In this document: in pieces, positions 7,040 through 8,769 of the stretch
Numbering within the stretch: the stretch's first letter is position 1
Layout: the number at the start of each line of letters is the position of its first letter
Origin: an uncultured Lachnospiraceae bacterium
GTDB taxonomy: Bacteria; Bacillota; Clostridia; Lachnospirales; Lachnospiraceae
NCBI GenBank assembly: GCA_910586405.1
Contig: CAJUII010000032.1
Location: 23,185 to 31,953 of the forward strand
Length of the DNA stretch: 8,769 nucleotides
Direction of reading: 5' to 3'
Position numbers and translations under genes: made by a program
Notes under the pieces: generated by a model
Seen by the model: only the letters and a program-made list of their open reading frames with translations
Databases searched by the model: none
What the model was told of the DNA's origin: nothing

Positions 7040-7047
7040 ATTTTAGT

Positions 7048-8379
7048 ATGGTAGTTCAGCACAATCTTAGAGCAATGAATTCTAACAGAATGTTAGGTAT
7101 CACACAGGGATCTTTAAATAAGTCTACAGAGAAATTGTCATCAGGCTACAAGGTAAACAGAGCAGCAGATGATGCAGCAGGTCTCTCAATTTCCGAGAAA
7201 ATGAGAAAGCAGATCAGAGGACTCACACAGGCTTCTCTGAACGCAGAAGATGGTATCAGCGCAGTGCAGACAGCAGAAGGCGCATTGACAGAAGTTCATG
7301 ATATGTTACAGAGAATGAACGAGCTGGCAGTAAAGGCAGCAAACGGAACAAACTCTTCTTCTGACCGTCAGACAATCCAGGATGAGGTTGATCAGCTTCT
7401 CGTAGAAATCGACCGTGTAGCAGAGACAACAAAGTTCAACGAGACCTATCTGTTAAAGGGTGATGCCGGTGATATGACAATGAAGGTAAATGCTCATGAT
7501 GCTGGTATTGACGGAAAATTGATTCAGAATGCAACGACTGCAACCTTTACAATGGAGAATCTGAAGGCAGGCGACAGTGTTAAGATTGCGGGTGTAGAGT
7601 ATACAATTAGCGGCGGAGCGTCTAATGCGATTCAGCAGGCGGGTGAGGGAGCTTCTGTATCTATTGATGGCATCCAGTATACAATTGGTGCACAGGCAAA
7701 TGCAGACAAGAATGTATTGACAGTTGCAAGCTTGAAGAATATGGTTTCTTCTGAGAGCGTTGTAAATGTTGGCGGCAAGACATATTATGGCGGACCTTCT
7801 GCGGCACATAATGCGATTACCAACAAAGATGCAATAGATAAGATTAAGGCAGAGCTGTCACTTGCAAGCAGCATTGGTGCAGATGAAGGACAAAAAGCAA
7901 CCGTTAACAGTTCTACAGTAGGCACAAATCAGGTATATACGATTTCAAAGGTATCTGCAACTTCAAAAGAGTCATTGAACTTCTCACTTCATGTGGGTGC
8001 AGACGCAGATATGACAAATAAGATCGGTGTGAAGATTGATTGCCTTTCAACTAAGGGACTTGGTATCAGAGGCTTGAATGTAAAGGACAGCACTGGAGCA
8101 GCAGCGACCTATGCAATTGATGCAATTGCAGACGCAGTATCAAAGGTATCTGCACAGCGTTCATTACTTGGTGCAGCACAGAACAGATTAGATCATACAA
8201 TCAACAACCTGGATAACGTAGTAGAGAATACAACCGCAGCAGAGAGCCAGATTCGTGATACAGATATGGCTACAGAGATGGTGAAGTATTCTAATGCAAA
8301 CATCCTTTCACAGGCAGGTCAGTCTATGCTGGCACAGTCAAATCAGGGGAACCAGGGCGTACTTGGATTACTTGGCTAA
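7048..8379 (+). CDS. fliC: flagellin (filament subunit), first copy
   Basis: This is the main filament protein, 443 residues, exported and polymerised at the flagellar tip. The N-terminal D0/D1 region (about 1-140) includes LSSGYKVNRAADDAAGLSISEKM and SLNAEDGISAVQTAEGAL. The TLR5-contact segment QRMNELAV lies at residues 88-95. The C-terminal D1/D0 region (about 350-443) includes AQRSLLGAAQNRLDHTINNL and ends SNQGNQGVLGLLG. The middle (about 140-350) is variable and carries three short repeats. The start is ATG 7048, nine bases after AAGGAGG; the in-frame GTG at 6961 would add 29 basic, non-flagellin residues lying in the structured leader. A single cysteine occurs at about residue 332. Codon choice (GCA, ACA, TCT, AAC-rich) looks more uniform than in flgK/flgL, as expected for a highly expressed gene. 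It is flanked by terminators and so is probably monocistronic. Confidence 0.97.
   Translation: MVVQHNLRAMNSNRMLGITQGSLNKSTEKLSSGYKVNRAADDAAGLSISEKMRKQIRGLTQASLNAEDGISAVQTAEGALTEVHDMLQRMNELAVKAANGTNSSSDRQTIQDEVDQLLVEIDRVAETTKFNETYLLKGDAGDMTMKVNAHDAGIDGKLIQNATTATFTMENLKAGDSVKIAGVEYTISGGASNAIQQAGEGASVSIDGIQYTIGAQANADKNVLTVASLKNMVSSESVVNVGGKTYYGGPSAAHNAITNKDAIDKIKAELSLASSIGADEGQKATVNSSTVGTNQVYTISKVSATSKESLNFSLHVGADADMTNKIGVKIDCLSTKGLGIRGLNVKDSTGAAATYAIDAIADAVSKVSAQRSLLGAAQNRLDHTINNLDNVVENTTAAESQIRDTDMATEMVKYSNANILSQAGQSMLAQSNQGNQGVLGLLG
7579..7785 (+). repeat. three short beta-hairpin-like repeats in the flagellin variable domain
   Basis: The pattern V-x-[IV]-x-G-x-x-Y occurs three times: VKIAGVEY (7579-7602), VSIDGIQY (7657-7680) and VNVGGKTY (7762-7785). 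The first two also share a preceding Ser, a following TI and nearby glycines, and are the closest pair. They probably mark related strand-turn units of the surface-exposed domain. Confidence 0.5.
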
Positions 8380-8431
8380 TCATAGAGATTTACATACAAG
8401 GATTATTATATAGAATATTGATAAATAGAGG

Positions 8432-8461
8432 GCTCACCGCCATCGGCGGTGGGCTTTTTTT
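8432..8461 (+). terminator. intrinsic terminator after the first flagellin
   Basis: GCTCACCGCC (8432-8441) pairs with GGCGGTGGGC (8445-8454), ten pairs with one G-U, loop ATC, followed by seven T residues (8455-8461). It is the most GC-rich hairpin in the intergenic DNA and starts 52 bases after the stop. Confidence 0.95.
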
Positions 8462-8490
8462 AAATTGGTTAAAAAATTTTCAAAAAAAGC

Positions 8491-8517
8491 TAAAGTATTT
8501 TCAAAGTGCTCCGATAT
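8491..8517 (+). promoter_or_regulatory. sigma-28 (FliA/SigD) promoter of the second flagellin
   Basis: TAAAGTAT (8491-8498), an 11-base spacer and TCCGATAT (8510-8517) closely match the flagellar sigma consensus TAAAGTTT-N11-GCCGATAA. An A/T-rich tract (8461-8490) lies upstream. The expected start is near 8524, giving a leader of about 215 bases. Confidence 0.88.
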
Positions 8518-8653
8518 ATAAAGTGTAAGCAAGCAAAACACTTACAAACACAACTAAATATGGTAAAGTACAAATTGCAGCTACCTGATAAACGTGAAAT
8601 GGATTAGGGAGCTGCGGAACAAATCACAAAGTAACGAGTGGCGTGAAGAATCA

Positions 8654-8677
8654 CTCAGGTAAAAGGATTTATCTGAG
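8654..8677 (+). promoter_or_regulatory. AGGA-tetraloop hairpin in the second flagellin leader, candidate CsrA site
   Basis: CTCAGGTAAA (8654-8663) pairs with TTTATCTGAG (8668-8677), ten pairs with one G-U, and loop AGGA at 8664-8667. It is the counterpart of hairpin 6973-6992: same loop and inner A/T pairs, different outer pairs. A competing short stem GAGTG (8636-8640) / CACTC (8652-8656) overlaps its left arm. Confidence 0.65.
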
Positions 8678-8708
8678 ACAGGGTTTGCCGGTTACTTTGA
8701 CAAATCTT

Positions 8709-8733
8709 ATACCGTGTAAACACAAGGAGGTAT
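8709..8733 (+). promoter_or_regulatory. ribosome-binding-site hairpin of the second flagellin
   Basis: ATACC (8709-8713) pairs with GGTAT (8729-8733), burying the last two G of the Shine-Dalgarno AAGGAGG (8724-8730) while leaving GGA (8726-8728) in the loop. An inner GTG/CAC (8714-8716 / 8721-8723) may stack on it. The ACACAAGGAGGT here is the same CsrA-like motif as in the first leader. Confidence 0.5.
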
Positions 8734-8738
8734 TTATT

Positions 8739-8769
8739 ATGGTAGTACAGCACAATCTAAGAGCAATGA
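8739..8769 (+). CDS. fliC: flagellin, second copy (5' end only)
   Basis: ATG 8739 opens MVVQHNLRAM, identical to the first ten residues of the flagellin at 7048, and the window ends after ten codons. AAGGAGG at 8724-8730 gives a spacing of eight bases. It is served by the sigma-28 promoter at 8491-8517 and is therefore a separately regulated tandem flagellin gene. The rest is outside the window, so its length and variable domain are unknown. Confidence 0.93.
   Translation, partial: MVVQHNLRAM

Larger units (their letters stand above)
6907..7047 (+). promoter_or_regulatory. structured leader of the first flagellin mRNA
   Basis: The leader holds a small hairpin at 6913-6925, a block at 6931-6951 shared (18 of 21 bases) with the leader of the next flagellin, and an outer stem GTGTC (6961-6965) / GACAC (6995-6999) enclosing the first AGGA hairpin. 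The second AGGA hairpin (7001-7022) and the ribosome binding site complete it. There is no stop in the coding frame from 6961, but no coding signal either. The architecture is that of a translationally controlled leader. Confidence 0.65.
8524..8738 (+). promoter_or_regulatory. long structured leader of the second flagellin mRNA
   Basis: It contains the 21-base block shared with the first leader (8550-8570), a stem GCAGCT (8577-8582) / AGCTGC (8610-8615) with GGA in its large loop (8601-8603), and a 9-bp long-range stem CAAAGTAAC (8627-8635) / GTTACTTTG (8691-8699). That long-range stem encloses the AGGA hairpin. The leader ends in a ribosome-binding-site hairpin. No coding frame is evident. 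Confidence 0.65.

Noticed and set aside
6961..7047. Longer flagellin starting at GTG 6961 (29 extra residues)
   Set aside because: The extension is basic and unlike any flagellin N-terminus, lies over the AGGA hairpins, and has no good ribosome binding site. ATG 7048 has an ideal one and gives the standard MVVQHNLRAMN start.
6574..7047. A c-di-GMP riboswitch before the flagellin
   Set aside because: Such riboswitches regulate flagellar genes in some Clostridia, but I could not find their conserved GGACGCAAAG-type core here or in the second leader.

Overview
The window is a late-flagellar (hook-filament junction and filament) locus of a Gram-positive, anaerobe-type bacterium. It most resembles motile Lachnospiraceae (Roseburia / Agathobacter / Eubacterium rectale type). 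This rests on strong GGAGG-type ribosome binding sites throughout, the FliW-CsrA pair typical of Firmicutes flagellar loci, a flagellin beginning MVVQHNLRAMN, and moderate GC with AT-rich intergenic DNA. Genus assignment is inference; no search was run. All genes are on the + strand.

Layout: 1-49 holds the tail of an upstream reading frame (perhaps flgN, by position only). 74-6511 is one tightly spaced operon: two tandem, divergent flgK paralogues (600 and 628 aa), a large flgL (643 aa), fliW (155 aa) and csrA (74 aa), closed by a strong intrinsic terminator at 6538-6573. 6574-7047 is non-coding. It contains an 18-bp palindrome next to an orphan, nearly ideal Shine-Dalgarno sequence, inverted repeats, two candidate sigma-A promoters and a structured leader. 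7048-8379 is a complete flagellin gene (443 aa) with its own terminator (8432-8461). 8462-8738 carries a textbook sigma-28 promoter and a long structured leader, and a second flagellin starts at 8739 and runs off the window.

How it fits together: FlgK and FlgL form the hook-filament junction on which flagellin polymerises. FliW and CsrA form the known partner switch in which CsrA represses flagellin translation and free flagellin releases CsrA through FliW. The most interesting signal is in the two flagellin leaders. Both carry a hairpin that presents GGA in an AGGA tetraloop, with differing but still base-paired stems, and both have a CsrA-like ACAAGGAGG over the ribosome binding site. The first leader has a second AGGA hairpin. 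This fits multi-site CsrA control of both flagellins, encoded directly downstream of fliW-csrA. The two flagellins also appear to have different promoter classes (sigma-A-like versus sigma-28). Apart from the leaders, this is a recognisable flagellar locus; I see no mobile element, CRISPR array, tRNA or rRNA.
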